Both the position numbers and the translations under genes were made by a program. Below the pieces are notes generated by a model. That model was not told where the DNA came from and searched no databases. It saw only the letters and a list, made by a program, of their open reading frames with translations. From NCBI RefSeq assembly GCF_018129005.1, contig NZ_JAAEDL010000006.1, positions 124,001 to 188,000 on the forward strand: a stretch of DNA of 64,000 nucleotides. The letters are read 5' to 3'. This stretch comes from Neoroseomonas eburnea. GTDB taxonomy: Bacteria > Pseudomonadota > Alphaproteobacteria > Acetobacterales > Acetobacteraceae. This document shows positions 11,303 through 19,595 of this stretch, piece after piece (position 1 is the first letter of the stretch; every line of letters begins with the position of its first letter).

Positions 11303-13540
11303 GTGACCATGACCTCTTCCCTACGGACGGCGGTCCGTTCGACCATGTTCGGCAGCGGCCTCGCGGCCGGCATGGTGTTCGTCGGCGGCGCGCCGGCCGA
11401 CGCCCAGACCACGGAGCCCGCGCCGTCTGACGGGGTGAACCTGCCGCAGATCAGCGTCCAGGGCGCACAGCCCGACAACACGCTGCAGGGCACCACCGGC
11501 CTCGGCCGTCTCCCGGGCCGCATCCAGGACCAGCCGCAGACGATCCAGGTCGTCCCTCGGGAGATCATGCAGCAGCAGGGCGTCACCACGCTGCAGGAAG
11601 CGCTGCGCAACGTCCCCGGCATCACCTCCTCGATCGGTGAGGGCAATGGCGGCGTCAACGGCGACCAGCTGCGCATCCGCGGGTTCAACTCGCAGAACGA
11701 CCTCTATGTGGACGGCTTGCGCGACTTCGGCAGCTTCCGCCGCGACGCCTTCACCTTCGAGGAAGTGCAGGCGCTGCTCGGCCCGTCGGGCGTGAACTTC
11801 GGATCCGGCGCGGCGGGCGGTGTCGTCAACATCACCAGCCGCACCCCGCACCTGGGCAACTCCTTCAGCGCCGACGTGACCGGCGGCATGGACTTCTTCC
11901 TGCGCGCCACCGCGGACGCGAACTACCAGTTCAGCGACACTGGCGCCTTCCGCCTCAACATCATGGGGCAGACCGGGCGCACCGTGGACCGCGACCTGCC
12001 CCGCGGCGAGCGCTGGGGCATCGCGCCCTCGCTGGCCTTCGGCCTCGGCACCGACACCACGGTGACACTGGAATACCTGTACTACCGCTATGACGAGCCC
12101 GCCGATGCCGGCGTGCCGATCGTGACGCGGCCGGGCACCACGGTCGGCCGCCCGGTGACGGAATTCGGGGTTCCCCGGGGTACCTGGTACGGCAGCAACG
12201 ACACCGATCGCGACCAGGCCACCGTCAACCGCCTGACCGCGCGCCTGCAGCATCGCGCCTCCGACTGGCTTACGCTGTACAACGACACCCGGCTCGGCTT
12301 CGCGGACAAGTTCTACAGCTTCTCCGTGGTGTCCTGCGATGCGACCTGCGTATCCCGCCTGTTCAGTGGCAGTGGCACGCCGCAGTACAGCCTGAGCGGC
12401 GGCGGCTCGCCCTACACCACGCAGACCTGGGGCATCCAGAACATCTCCACGGCGGTGGCGCGCTTCAACACATGGTCGCTGCGGCATGAGGCGACTCTCG
12501 GCGTCGACCTCTGGTACGAGGATTTCCAGCGGACGACCTACACCTACAGCTCCAGCCGCACCGCCTTCCGCGGCAATCTCTTCGCGCCCGACAACGACGT
12601 GAACTTCCTCTACAGCGTGAGCACCGGCGCCACGGCCCAGCGGCAGAACGAGACGACCCAGGCGGCGATCTTCGCCAGCGACCGGATCTGGTTCACCCCG
12701 GAAATCTCGGTCCTGGCCGGCCTGCGCTGGACCCGCCAGCAGTCCGACTACACATCCTACGGCGGCACCAACCCGGTCAGCACGCTCAACGCCGACAACA
12801 GCTTCCTCGATCCGCGCGTGTCGCTCATCTGGGAGCCGACGCCGCAGTACACCCTTTACGCCTCCTACGCGCAGTCCACCTTCGCGCCGGGGTCGAACTG
12901 GGCGACGCAGCCGGGCCAAGCGAGCGCCAACAACTCTCGGCTGGAACCCGAGCGGAGCACGATCTACGAGATCGGCGGGCGGGCGAGCATTCTCGATGAC
13001 CGCCTCGGCCTGAGCGCATCGGTCTATCAGATCGAGAAGGACAATGCGACGGAGACGGATCCGTCGAGCGGCACCGTCTTCTCCTCGGGTGACCAGCAGC
13101 GCATCCGTGGCCTCGACCTCGGCGTCTCTGGCCGCATCACGCCCGCCTGGAGGGTCAATGCGCGCTACAGCTACATGAACAGCGAGACCACCAGTTCGCT
13201 CACCGCCGCCAATGTCGGCAAGCGCGTCGTCTATGTGCCCGAGCACGCCGCCTCGCTCTGGACAAGCTATGAGATCGCCCAGGGTACGCCGTGGAACGTC
13301 ACCGTCGGTGGCGGCTTCACCTGGCAGACCGACGTCTACACGAATGCGGCGAACACCGCGGAAGTGCCCTATGCCTTCTCGCTCGACGCCTTCGTCTCGC
13401 ACAGGATCAACGACCAGCTGACGGTGCGGATCAACGGGTACAATCTGACCGACAATCGGAACTACGTGCAGGTCTTCGGCAACCGCGCCGTGATGGGGCC
13501 GGGCCGCGCCGTGACCGCGACGGTCGGGGTGAGCTTCTGA
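11303..13540 (+). CDS. TonB-dependent siderophore receptor
   Basis: A 745-residue outer-membrane receptor. After a signal peptide ending near PADAQ comes a short linker, then a plug domain (LPGRIQDQPQTIQVVPREIM, LQEALRNVPGITSS, LRIRGFNSQNDLYVDGLRDF) and a 22-strand-type barrel rich in aromatic residues, ending in the barrel-closing phenylalanine (TATVGVSF). GTG 11303 has GGAG nine bases upstream; ATG 11309 is the alternative. There is no N-terminal signalling extension, so it should be a pure transporter. A Fur box candidate lies upstream and a PiuC-type gene follows, the arrangement of catecholate receptors such as PiuA and Fiu. It probably imports the ferric form of the product made by the nearby synthetase. 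Confidence 0.92.
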   Translation: MTMTSSLRTAVRSTMFGSGLAAGMVFVGGAPADAQTTEPAPSDGVNLPQISVQGAQPDNTLQGTTGLGRLPGRIQDQPQTIQVVPREIMQQQGVTTLQEALRNVPGITSSIGEGNGGVNGDQLRIRGFNSQNDLYVDGLRDFGSFRRDAFTFEEVQALLGPSGVNFGSGAAGGVVNITSRTPHLGNSFSADVTGGMDFFLRATADANYQFSDTGAFRLNIMGQTGRTVDRDLPRGERWGIAPSLAFGLGTDTTVTLEYLYYRYDEPADAGVPIVTRPGTTVGRPVTEFGVPRGTWYGSNDTDRDQATVNRLTARLQHRASDWLTLYNDTRLGFADKFYSFSVVSCDATCVSRLFSGSGTPQYSLSGGGSPYTTQTWGIQNISTAVARFNTWSLRHEATLGVDLWYEDFQRTTYTYSSSRTAFRGNLFAPDNDVNFLYSVSTGATAQRQNETTQAAIFASDRIWFTPEISVLAGLRWTRQQSDYTSYGGTNPVSTLNADNSFLDPRVSLIWEPTPQYTLYASYAQSTFAPGSNWATQPGQASANNSRLEPERSTIYEIGGRASILDDRLGLSASVYQIEKDNATETDPSSGTVFSSGDQQRIRGLDLGVSGRITPAWRVNARYSYMNSETTSSLTAANVGKRVVYVPEHAASLWTSYEIAQGTPWNVTVGGGFTWQTDVYTNAANTAEVPYAFSLDAFVSHRINDQLTVRINGYNLTDNRNYVQVFGNRAVMGPGRAVTATVGVSF

Positions 13541-13545
13541 ACGTC

Positions 13546-13579
13546 GGATCCGGCCGGGCAACACCGCGCGGCCGGATCC
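13546..13579 (+). terminator. Hairpin just after the receptor stop codon
   Basis: Five bases after the TGA of the receptor, GGATCCGGCCG and CGGCCGGATCC form a perfect 11-bp stem around a 12-base loop. There is no following T-tract, so it may slow or stabilise rather than fully end transcription. Confidence 0.5.
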
Positions 13580-13666
13580 AGGGACCGAAGGGGCCGTCCG
13601 GGCTGCGATGTCCGGGCGGCTCATTGCTTTGCCGCCGGCATCGGGGCTGAGAGGCCGCTTGGAAAG

Positions 13667-13752
13667 TCCGTCACCGGCCCGCACCCACATCCGGCCACCC
13701 ATTCCAGGATACTGCCGTGGGTGGCCGGGTGGGGGTGCGGGCTGGTGACGGA
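13667..13752. repeat. Long inverted repeat, 35-bp arms
   Basis: Arms 13667-13701 and 13718-13752 are inverted copies with 32 of 35 positions matching, separated by 16 bases. Core of the right arm is TGGGTGGCCGGGTGGGGGTG. It fills the gap between the receptor and the dioxygenase gene. No open frame lies in it. It may be a transcript-stabilising structure or the remnant of a small mobile element. Confidence 0.85.
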
Positions 13753-13755
13753 GTC

Positions 13756-13781
13756 GGAAACGCGCCGCGAGGCGCGTTTCC
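13756..13781. repeat. Perfect 11-bp hairpin with GCGA tetraloop
   Basis: GGAAACGCGCC and GGCGCGTTTCC pair perfectly around the loop GCGA, a GNRA-type tetraloop. It directly follows the long inverted repeat and lies 44 bp before the dioxygenase start. Confidence 0.75.
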
Positions 13782-13825
13782 AAACGGGCTCTGAGGCATG
13801 ACGGCGCGGGCGAAGGAGAATTGCC

Positions 13826-14503
13826 ATGCTGGTTCACATCCCCAATGTCCTGACGGCCGAAGAGGTCGCGCTGTGCAGGCAAAGGCTGGAGGCGGCAGAG
13901 TGGGTGGACGGGCGCGTCACCGCCGGCGACCAGTCGGCCAAGGTGAAGCACAATCTGCAGGTACCCGAGAATTCGCCGACGGCGCGCGAACTCGGCGACA
14001 TCGTCCTGCGGGCGCTCGCGCGCAGCCCGATCTTCGCCTCGGCGGCGCTGCCGCTTCACGTCTATCCGCCGATGTTCAACCGCTATGACGTCGGCATGAC
14101 CTTCAACACCCATGTCGACAACGCCATCCGCAACGTCTCCGGCAGGCGCATGCGGACGGACGTGTCCTCGACGCTCTTCCTCAGCGCACCCGAGGAGTAC
14201 GACGGCGGCGAGCTGGTGATCGAGGACACCTACGGCGCCCAGGCGGTGAAGCTGCCGGCCGGCGACATGATCGTCTATCCGGCGACCAGCCTGCACCGCG
14301 TCAACGCCGTCACCCGAGGCAGCCGCTGGGCGTCCTTCTTCTGGACCCAGTCGATGATCGAGGACGATCGTCAGCGCCGCCTGCTGTTCGAGATGGACAT
14401 GTCCATCATCCAGATGCGCACGGTCGTGCCGGACGACCATGCCAGCGTGCTTGGGCTCACGTCCTGCTATCACAACCTCATGCGCATGTGGTGCAAGATG
14501 TGA
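13826..14503 (+). CDS. piuC: PiuC-type Fe(II)/2-oxoglutarate-dependent dioxygenase (PKHD hydroxylase)
   Basis: A 225-residue cupin-fold dioxygenase of the PKHD/PiuC family, full length. The metal triad is visible as H96 and D98 in [10 protein letters not shown] and H157 in [12 protein letters not shown], with the 2-oxoglutarate arginine near R167 ([10 protein letters not shown]). Genes of this family stand next to catecholate receptor genes (PiuA, Fiu) in many proteobacteria, and this one follows the receptor after 285 bp packed with hairpins. The true substrate of PiuC proteins is not established; siderophore or receptor modification has been proposed from this linkage. The start is ATG 13826, preceded by AAGGAGAATTGCC, a good ribosome-binding site. 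Confidence 0.92.
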   Translation: MLVHIPNVLTAEEVALCRQRLEAAEWVDGRVTAGDQSAKVKHNLQVPENSPTARELGDIVLRALARSPIFASAALPLHVYPPMFNRYDVGMTFNTHVDNAIRNVSGRRMRTDVSSTLFLSAPEEYDGGELVIEDTYGAQAVKLPAGDMIVYPATSLHRVNAVTRGSRWASFFWTQSMIEDDRQRRLLFEMDMSIIQMRTVVPDDHASVLGLTSCYHNLMRMWCKM

Positions 14504-14853
14504 TGTCAACGGCTGCCGTCAGCATCTGCTGAAAGTGGCCGTTTTGTCCTTGCCACGTCTCCCGCGGATGGCGGCGACCGGCATCCGGATCGCGCGATCG
14601 TGTTGCCTTGCTGCGGGGATGGGCAGCATTCGGGGGCGTTGCCTCCGCTCCCTGCACCGCTGCATCGGCGCCGGCCCATCGTCCGGGCGCGATCCGCAGG
14701 GCAGGTGACGACACGCCGCCGAACGGCGACGCAACCTGGTGTCCCGAGGCCGGAGCTCTGCGGACTTCGCTCGCCGGCCATCAGCCCTTGTTTTCAGAGG
14801 CCTGCTTGGCCGCTTCGCTCGCTGGAGATCCGGCGAACGAAGCGGGCAGGGCG
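14504..14853. other. Gene-free interval
   Basis: These 350 bp between the dioxygenase and the first 108-bp repeat hold no convincing frame on either strand. Inside are direct repeats of a GAGGCC...CTTCGCTCGCYGG unit (around 14748 and 14798) and a weak palindrome near 14810-14845, so it is probably degenerate repeat DNA. Confidence 0.5.
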
Positions 14854-14961
14854 CTAGAGCAGATCCCGATCAGGTGGAATCACCTGATCGGGCAAAGATG
14901 CTCGCGAAAACAAGAGGCTGGAGCGGTTGCCGTGAGCCAAGGCGAACGGAAACCGCTCTAG
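14854..14961 (+). repeat. Repeat family B, copy 1 (108 bp)
   Basis: CTAG-bordered palindromic element. It holds a perfect hairpin (CCCGATCAGGTG, loop GAAT, CACCTGATCGGG) and, at the other end, an imperfect hairpin with arms GAGCGGTT and AACCGCTC. The ends are imperfect inverted repeats (CTAGAGCAGATCCCG and, reversed, CTAGAGCGGTTTCCG, 12 of 15 matching). It shares its right CTAG with copy 2. Confidence 0.85.
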
Positions 14962-15065
14962 AGCAGATCCCGATCAGGTGGAATCACCTGATCGGGTAAG
15001 GATGCTCGCGAAAACGAGAGGCTGGAGTGGCTGCCGTGAGCCGGGGCGAAGGGAAACCGCCCTAG
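14958..15065 (+). repeat. Repeat family B, copy 2 (108 bp, tandem)
   Basis: Second tandem copy, the same length as copy 1 and highly similar, joined through the shared CTAG at 14958-14961. Its outer CTAG (15062-15065) supplies the TAG stop of the ATPase gene on the minus strand. Confidence 0.85.
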
Positions 15066-15859
15066 GGCGGCGGCGCTCGCCGGCTGACGCCATCGATCAG
15101 CAAGGTGCGGCGACCCTGCGAACAGGGTTCGATGCGCGCCTCCACGCCGTACACGTCGTCGAGCATCCCGGGCGTCAGGACCGTCTCCGATGGGCCGAAG
15201 CCGTGTGCTTCGCCGTGATCCATCACCAGCAGGCAGTCGGCCCACCGGGCAGCCAGGGCAAGGTCGTGCAGCACGACGATGACGGTCCGCCCCTCGCGCG
15301 CCAGCTCGCCGAGAAGACCCATCACTTCGAGTTGCCGCCGCAGGTCGAGCGCGCTTGTCGGCTCGTCGAGCAGCAGCAGCGGCGGATCGCGGATGATCGC
15401 CTGGGCAAGTGCCACCATCTGGCGTTGCCCGCCCGAAAGCGACTGCAGCTGCGCCATGCCGAGATCGCCGAGGCCGAGCCGGTCCAGCACCTTCCCCACG
15501 CGGTCGAGCAGCGCGGCCTCGCTGCCCCAGCTCGCGCCGTCCGGCAGCGCGCGCCAGGCGCCGAGCAGCGCCTCGATCACCGAAAGCGCGGTGTCCTGCG
15601 GCAGGGCCTGGGGCATGAAGGCCAGGTGGTGCGCACGCTCGCGTGCCGACATGCCGATCAGCTCGCGGTCGCCGAAGCGGATGGAGCCCTTCGCCCGCAC
15701 GAGCCCGGCGATGGCGCGCAGCAGCGTGGACTTGCCCGCCGCATTCGGACCGACCAATGCGGTGACGCGGCCATGGGGGATGGGGCCGCAGGACAGGCCA
15801 CGCAGCACGGGGCGCCCGGCATAGCCGGCCGTGACGCCTGACAGCAGAAGCTCGCTCAT
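15062..15859 (-). CDS. Iron-siderophore ABC transporter ATP-binding protein
   Basis: A 265-residue ABC ATPase of the FecE/FepC/FhuC class. Walker A is GPNAAGKSTLL (37-47), the Q-loop FMPQALPQ, the signature LSGGQRQMVALAQAI (from 141), Walker B LLLLDEP (161-167) and the switch histidine in VVLHDLALAAR. It powers uptake through the adjacent permease. Start ATG 15859 overlaps the permease stop as ATGA. It ends in the codons for RRAPPP followed by a TAG that belongs to the CTAG border of repeat B copy 2, so the natural C-terminus may have been reset by the element. It is the last gene of a five-gene operon. Confidence 0.92.
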   Translation of the reverse strand: MSELLLSGVTAGYAGRPVLRGLSCGPIPHGRVTALVGPNAAGKSTLLRAIAGLVRAKGSIRFGDRELIGMSARERAHHLAFMPQALPQDTALSVIEALLGAWRALPDGASWGSEAALLDRVGKVLDRLGLGDLGMAQLQSLSGGQRQMVALAQAIIRDPPLLLLDEPTSALDLRRQLEVMGLLGELAREGRTVIVVLHDLALAARWADCLLVMDHGEAHGFGPSETVLTPGMLDDVYGVEARIEPCSQGRRTLLIDGVSRRAPPP

Positions 15860-16917
15860 CGGCGCCTCCGCCCGCCGAGGATCAGCATCATGAAGACCGG
15901 CAGCCCCACGAGCGCGGTGACGATGCCGAGCGGCAGCACCGCGCCGCGCACCAGCATCTCGCTTGCCGTAGCGGCGAGCGACATGATCGCCGCGCCGCAG
16001 AGCAGGCTGCCAGGCAGCAGGAAGCGGTGATCCTCCCCCAGCAGCAGCCGGGCGACATGCGGCGCGACCAGGCCGATGAAGCCGATGGTGCCCACCATGG
16101 CGACCGCCGCGGCCGCCAGCAGGCTGATGCGCAGCAGCGCGGCGAAGCGCAGCGCCCCGACATCGACGCCGAGGCCGCGCGCGCGTTCCTCGCCCAGCCG
16201 CAGCACGGTGAGGCGCCAGGCCGCGCGCCAGGAGAACGGGATCACCAGCACCAGAACGACCGCGACCAGCACGATGCCGTCCCACTGGGTGCGGCCCAGG
16301 CTGCCCAGCGTCCAGAACACCAGTTGCTGCAGCGCGTCCTGGCTGGCGACGAACTGGATCAGCGCCACGATGGCGTTGAAGGTGAAGACCAGCGCGATGC
16401 CCAGCAGCACCAGCGTCTCCACCCCCGCACCGCGCCAGCGGATGACGAGTTGCAGCAGCGCCACCGAGGCGAAGGCGAACAGGAAGGCGTTGCCCGACAC
16501 GGCCCACCGCGCCGGCAGCCCGGGAATGGCGAGGCCAAGCACGATGGCCAGCGCCGCCCCGCAGGCCGCCGCCGAGGAGATGCCGAGGGTGAAGGGGCTC
16601 GCGAGCGGGTTGTTCAGGATGGTCTGCATCTCCGCCCCCGCGGCGGCGAGCGCCATGCCGACCAGCACCGCCATCACCGATGGCGGCAGCCGCGCCTGCC
16701 ACACCACGGTCCGTGCGAGCGGACTGGCCGAGGAGGGGTCGAACAGCGCCCGCAGCGCCTCGGATGCCGGCAGCGGGGAAGGGCCGACGGCGATATCCGC
16801 CAGGAAGGCGACGACAGCGATGGCGGCGAGCAGCGCCAGCAGCAGTCTCCGTCGGTGCAGGCTGGCCCGATAGGCGGCGATCGCCGTCGCGGAGCCACCG
16901 GAGACGATGGCGCTCAC
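15856..16917 (-). CDS. Iron-siderophore ABC transporter permease (FecCD family)
   Basis: A 353-residue inner-membrane permease with about nine to ten hydrophobic helices, typical of FecCD/BtuC proteins. Landmarks are VVWQARLPPSVMAVLVGMALAAAG written in part as RLPPSVMAVLVG, then NNPLASPFTLGISSAA, GEERARGLGVDV (the ATPase-coupling loop), and GTIGFIGLVAPHVARLLLG. Only one permease gene is present, so it must act as a homodimer. GTG 16917 is chosen: it overlaps the TGA of the binding protein and leaves a normal N-terminus; the longer frame above it is antisense noise. It works with the flanking ATPase and binding protein to import ferric siderophore from the periplasm. Confidence 0.92.
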   Translation of the reverse strand: MSAIVSGGSATAIAAYRASLHRRRLLLALLAAIAVVAFLADIAVGPSPLPASEALRALFDPSSASPLARTVVWQARLPPSVMAVLVGMALAAAGAEMQTILNNPLASPFTLGISSAAACGAALAIVLGLAIPGLPARWAVSGNAFLFAFASVALLQLVIRWRGAGVETLVLLGIALVFTFNAIVALIQFVASQDALQQLVFWTLGSLGRTQWDGIVLVAVVLVLVIPFSWRAAWRLTVLRLGEERARGLGVDVGALRFAALLRISLLAAAAVAMVGTIGFIGLVAPHVARLLLGEDHRFLLPGSLLCGAAIMSLAATASEMLVRGAVLPLGIVTALVGLPVFMMLILGGRRRR

Positions 16918-18014
16918 CGCAGGTCGATCCAGTAGGTGCCCTGCATCTTGATGGACAGGAAGCGGCTGTTGAGTTCGGCGAGCGAGGCTTCGGGGTCGAT
17001 GCCGCGCATCCGGTCGGGGTGCAGCCAGCGGGCCAGTGCCTCGATGGCGAGGTAGTGCGCGGGCGTGTCGTTGAAGCCGTGCCACAGCGCATGGGCGCGG
17101 CCCTCGCGCACCGCCGAAAGGCCGCCCAACCCCTGGGACTGCACCACCCGGGCCAGGCTGTCCCTGGCTTCCTGCGCCGTCGCGCCGGTGCCCATGGTGA
17201 CGCCGCCGCGCGCGCCGCCGAAGGGCCCGCCCGTTGCGACATAGGCATAGGGATCGGCGGACAGGATGAACTCCAGGCTCAACTGGCCCATCTGGGCGGA
17301 CAGGATGTCGGTCGCGATGTTGTGCCCGCCCGCCGCGCGGATCATGCCGTTGAAGATGCCCGTGCCGGCCGAGAAGCAGCAGGCGGTGCCGCCGGCATGC
17401 GCATGCACGAGGATGGAGCGCTTCGGTTCCGCGCCGTCCATGCGCGTGGCGACCTCATCCATCCTGCGGCGGTAATAGGCGTTGAAGGCCGCCGCCTGCT
17501 CCGCGCGCCCGATCAGCGCGCCGAGCACGGCGATGCTCCGTTCGGAATCCACCAGCGGATCGGCGAAGAAGTCGATCACGGCGCAGGGGATGCCGGCGGC
17601 GTCCAGTCGCCGCGCCAGCCCGCCATCGGGCCCCCCCGTGGTGAAGCGGCTGAGCAGCACCAGGTCCGGCTGCAGGGCGAGGATGTTCTCGAACGAGATG
17701 GTATCCACCGGGCCGCGGCCGATCACCGGGATCTGGTCCACCGTCGGCGTCTGCGAGCGGAGCCGCGCATATTCCGGCGCATTGGCCTGGCGCAGGTCCG
17801 AGGACCAGCCTGCGATCAGACCCAGCGGGTCGGGATGCAGCAGGGCGAGCACCGGCAGGTGGCGGCCCTGCGTCAGCACGATGCGCCGCGCGGGGCGCGC
17901 CAGCCGGACTTCGCGGCCGACCAGGTCGGTGACCACCACCACGCCCTGGGCGTGCACAAGGGCGGGTGCCGCGAGCGGCGCGAGCAGCAGGGGCAGGGCG
18001 CGGCGCTTCAGCAC
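16914..18014 (-). CDS. Iron-siderophore periplasmic binding protein (FecB/FepB-like)
   Basis: A 366-residue class III binding protein. GTG 18014 gives a clean signal peptide (VLKRRALPLLLAPLAAPALV then HAQG) and overlaps the stop of the upstream small gene (GTGCTGA); ATG 18044 would add ten hydrophilic residues before it. The mature part has TDLVGREVRLARPARRIVL, LQPDLVLLSRF and the long central helix expected of this fold, and a late WHGFNDTPAHYLAIEALARWL segment that family members use for the C-terminal lobe. It delivers ferric siderophore to the FecCD-type permease. Length is a little above average but no extra domain is seen. Confidence 0.88.
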   Translation of the reverse strand: MLKRRALPLLLAPLAAPALVHAQGVVVVTDLVGREVRLARPARRIVLTQGRHLPVLALLHPDPLGLIAGWSSDLRQANAPEYARLRSQTPTVDQIPVIGRGPVDTISFENILALQPDLVLLSRFTTGGPDGGLARRLDAAGIPCAVIDFFADPLVDSERSIAVLGALIGRAEQAAAFNAYYRRRMDEVATRMDGAEPKRSILVHAHAGGTACCFSAGTGIFNGMIRAAGGHNIATDILSAQMGQLSLEFILSADPYAYVATGGPFGGARGGVTMGTGATAQEARDSLARVVQSQGLGGLSAVREGRAHALWHGFNDTPAHYLAIEALARWLHPDRMRGIDPEASLAELNSRFLSIKMQGTYWIDLR

Positions 18015-18241
18015 TCCGGCGTCCCCTTCGCGGCATCTTGGCAAGCGGCATCGCGATCATCGTCGTGCCGGTCATGGTGTTCTGTTTCGTTCATGCCTCG
18101 TTTCCAGAATCCGATGGCGAGGTGCTGGCCGCGCTCGATGCCGCGCCCGTCCCGGACATAGGCAGGCAGCCGACGGACGCTGCGGAAGCGCCGCACCCAG
18201 GGGGCCACCTCGGCGGGCTGCGCGATCATGCCGGTCTCCAT
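18008..18241 (-). CDS. Small uncharacterised protein, 77 residues, in the uptake operon
   Basis: I do not recognise this protein. It starts one base after the esterase stop and its TGA overlaps the start of the binding-protein gene, so its placement is exactly that of a translated operon member. The N-terminal part is basic and aromatic (PAEVAPWVRRFRSVRRLPAY, IGFWKRGMNE); the tail is unusually rich in histidine and aspartate (ETEHHDRHDDDRDAACQDAA) and holds two cysteines. The tail could bind a metal ion. There is no signal peptide or membrane segment. It is not MbtH-like: the conserved tryptophan spacing of that family is absent. It might merely act as a coupling cistron. Confidence 0.55.
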   Translation of the reverse strand: METGMIAQPAEVAPWVRRFRSVRRLPAYVRDGRGIERGQHLAIGFWKRGMNETEHHDRHDDDRDAACQDAAKGTPEC

Positions 18242-18242
18242 G

Positions 18243-19100
18243 TCAGGGGACCGCCGGCAACGCGAAGCGGAGCGCCGGGCCGAGAGCCGCATGGACCGCC
18301 GAGCCGTGGTTCTCCCCGGGGAGGATCCGGAACACCTCCGCCGGGAGCCGGTCGGCGAAGGCACGGGCATTGGTGATGAGGCGATGGGCACGGCGCCGGG
18401 CGGCGTGGGGATCCTCGCCAGGCGTCTCGGGCGGTTCCTCCTCGCCGCCCACCGCCAGCATCACGCGCGCACGGGTGGCGGGCAGCGAGGCGTGCCGCAC
18501 ATCGAGCTCGCGGAGCAGCGACCCGCCATTCCACCAGAGCGACGGGCTGACGGCGACGATCCGCGCGAAGGCGCAGGGGCGGGCCAATAGCGTGTGCAGC
18601 GCGAACAGCCCGCCCAGGGAGTGGCCGAACAGCGCCTGACGCGCCGGATCGACCGGGGCGAGGCCGGCGACCATCGGCTTCACTCGGGCCTCCAGGACCT
18701 CGAGAAAGGCCTCGGCCCCGCCTGTCGGCGACCATTCCCCGCCATCGGGGCGCTCACCGAGCGTGGCGGGATCGGCGGGCGGCGTGTAGTCCAGCGTCCG
18801 CCGCAGCCGATCGAACGGGCCATCGACGGCATAGCCGATGCCGACGATGATCCCTGGCCCGACCCCGGTTGCGAGGCCGCGCGCGCCCTGGATGCGCAGC
18901 GCCTCGACCATGCTGGCGAAGACCGCATTGCCGTCGAGGTGATACAGCACCGGAAATCCCGCAGCGGGCGGAGGACCTTCCGGCACCGCGATCATGACGC
19001 GATAGACGCCGCCATTGTCGCGCGGGACATCGAAGCAATGCGCCCCCGGGACGACGACGGGCATCGCGCCAGCGGCGGGACGCAGCACCGCGCGGTTCAT
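18243..19100 (-). CDS. Siderophore trilactone esterase, IroE/BesA/Fes-like alpha/beta hydrolase
   Basis: A 285-residue esterase of the Fes/IroE/EstD group. The nucleophile is S161 in LFGHSLGGLFALHTLL, preceded by VIVGIGY-type strand GIIVGIGYAVDGPF; it is followed by VSPSLWWNGG, a typical motif of this group, and the catalytic histidine near 265 in GENHGSAVH. Single-domain members hydrolyse enterobactin- or bacillibactin-type trilactones so that iron can be released. It heads the uptake operon, which fits a cytoplasmic or periplasmic release step. No clear signal peptide is visible from ATG 19100. Its presence supports the idea that the EntF-like synthetase makes a serine lactone rather than a linear product. 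Confidence 0.88.
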   Translation of the reverse strand: MNRAVLRPAAGAMPVVVPGAHCFDVPRDNGGVYRVMIAVPEGPPPAAGFPVLYHLDGNAVFASMVEALRIQGARGLATGVGPGIIVGIGYAVDGPFDRLRRTLDYTPPADPATLGERPDGGEWSPTGGAEAFLEVLEARVKPMVAGLAPVDPARQALFGHSLGGLFALHTLLARPCAFARIVAVSPSLWWNGGSLLRELDVRHASLPATRARVMLAVGGEEEPPETPGEDPHAARRRAHRLITNARAFADRLPAEVFRILPGENHGSAVHAALGPALRFALPAVP

Positions 19101-19592
19101 CGCCGCGGCGCCGCGGCGAGGGACGGCGCCACGCGCGGCGCCTGTCGCAATGGCAGGCCGTGCTTGCGGCGCAAGGGGGCGCCTGCGCTGCACGGCGCCC
19201 GGCATCGATCCGCGCTGCGAAGGTGAAGGCGCCGGATGCCGCGTTGGCCCGGCGGATACCATTGCCGGTCCGAAATGGCGTCGGTCATCAGCCCAATGGT
19301 CCGGGTCGTCCGGCGGCGCGGACGCGTCACCAGCATGGCGCGGCCGGGGCTCCGACAAGGCACGGCACGGCGCGGCAAACGGGACGATGCGGAGACGTTG
19401 CGCCGGCAGCGACACCCCCGGGGGCAGGTTCAACCAGGCCCGTCGCGACGCCGCAGGCCACCGGCAGCGCACCGGCGTTGTCGTCGTCCATGCTCTCGAA
19501 GGTGGTCGGGGCTGTGCGCATCGACATGCCGGGTAAACTGAATGCCGCGATGGCTGCGGCGCATGGGCCGAACGCGGAGATGAGAGAAATTC
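19101..19592. other. Gene-free interval upstream of the uptake operon
   Basis: Nearly 500 bp between the esterase start and the next gene. Frames exist on both strands but none has recognisable composition, a ribosome-binding site or family resemblance. A Fur-like palindrome lies at its distal edge (19581-19595). It is either a long leader for the esterase operon or decayed coding sequence. Confidence 0.4.
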
Positions 19593-19595
19593 TCA
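19581..19595 (-). promoter_or_regulatory. Fur-like palindrome
   Basis: TGAGAGAAATTCTCA matches the common variant TGAGAATNATTCTCA at 12 of 14 positions, with perfect TGAGA/TCTCA arms. It is about 480 bp upstream of the esterase operon and overlaps the 3' end of the next gene by three bases, so its target is uncertain. Confidence 0.35.

Noticed and set aside
11321..14509. A 1062-codon minus-strand frame opposite the receptor and piuC
   Set aside because: Antisense shadow lacking any recognisable domain; the plus-strand genes are clearly real.
14608..14961. A 117-codon plus-strand frame running into repeat B
   Set aside because: About a third of it is translated repeat, and the rest has no protein-like features.
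14854..15065. Two tandem repeats considered as a CRISPR array
   Set aside because: Only two units, each internally palindromic over its whole length, with no unique spacers and no cas genes.
18008..18241. The small protein considered as MbtH-like
   Set aside because: It has only one or two tryptophans in the wrong places and lacks the conserved NxExQxSLWP pattern of MbtH proteins.
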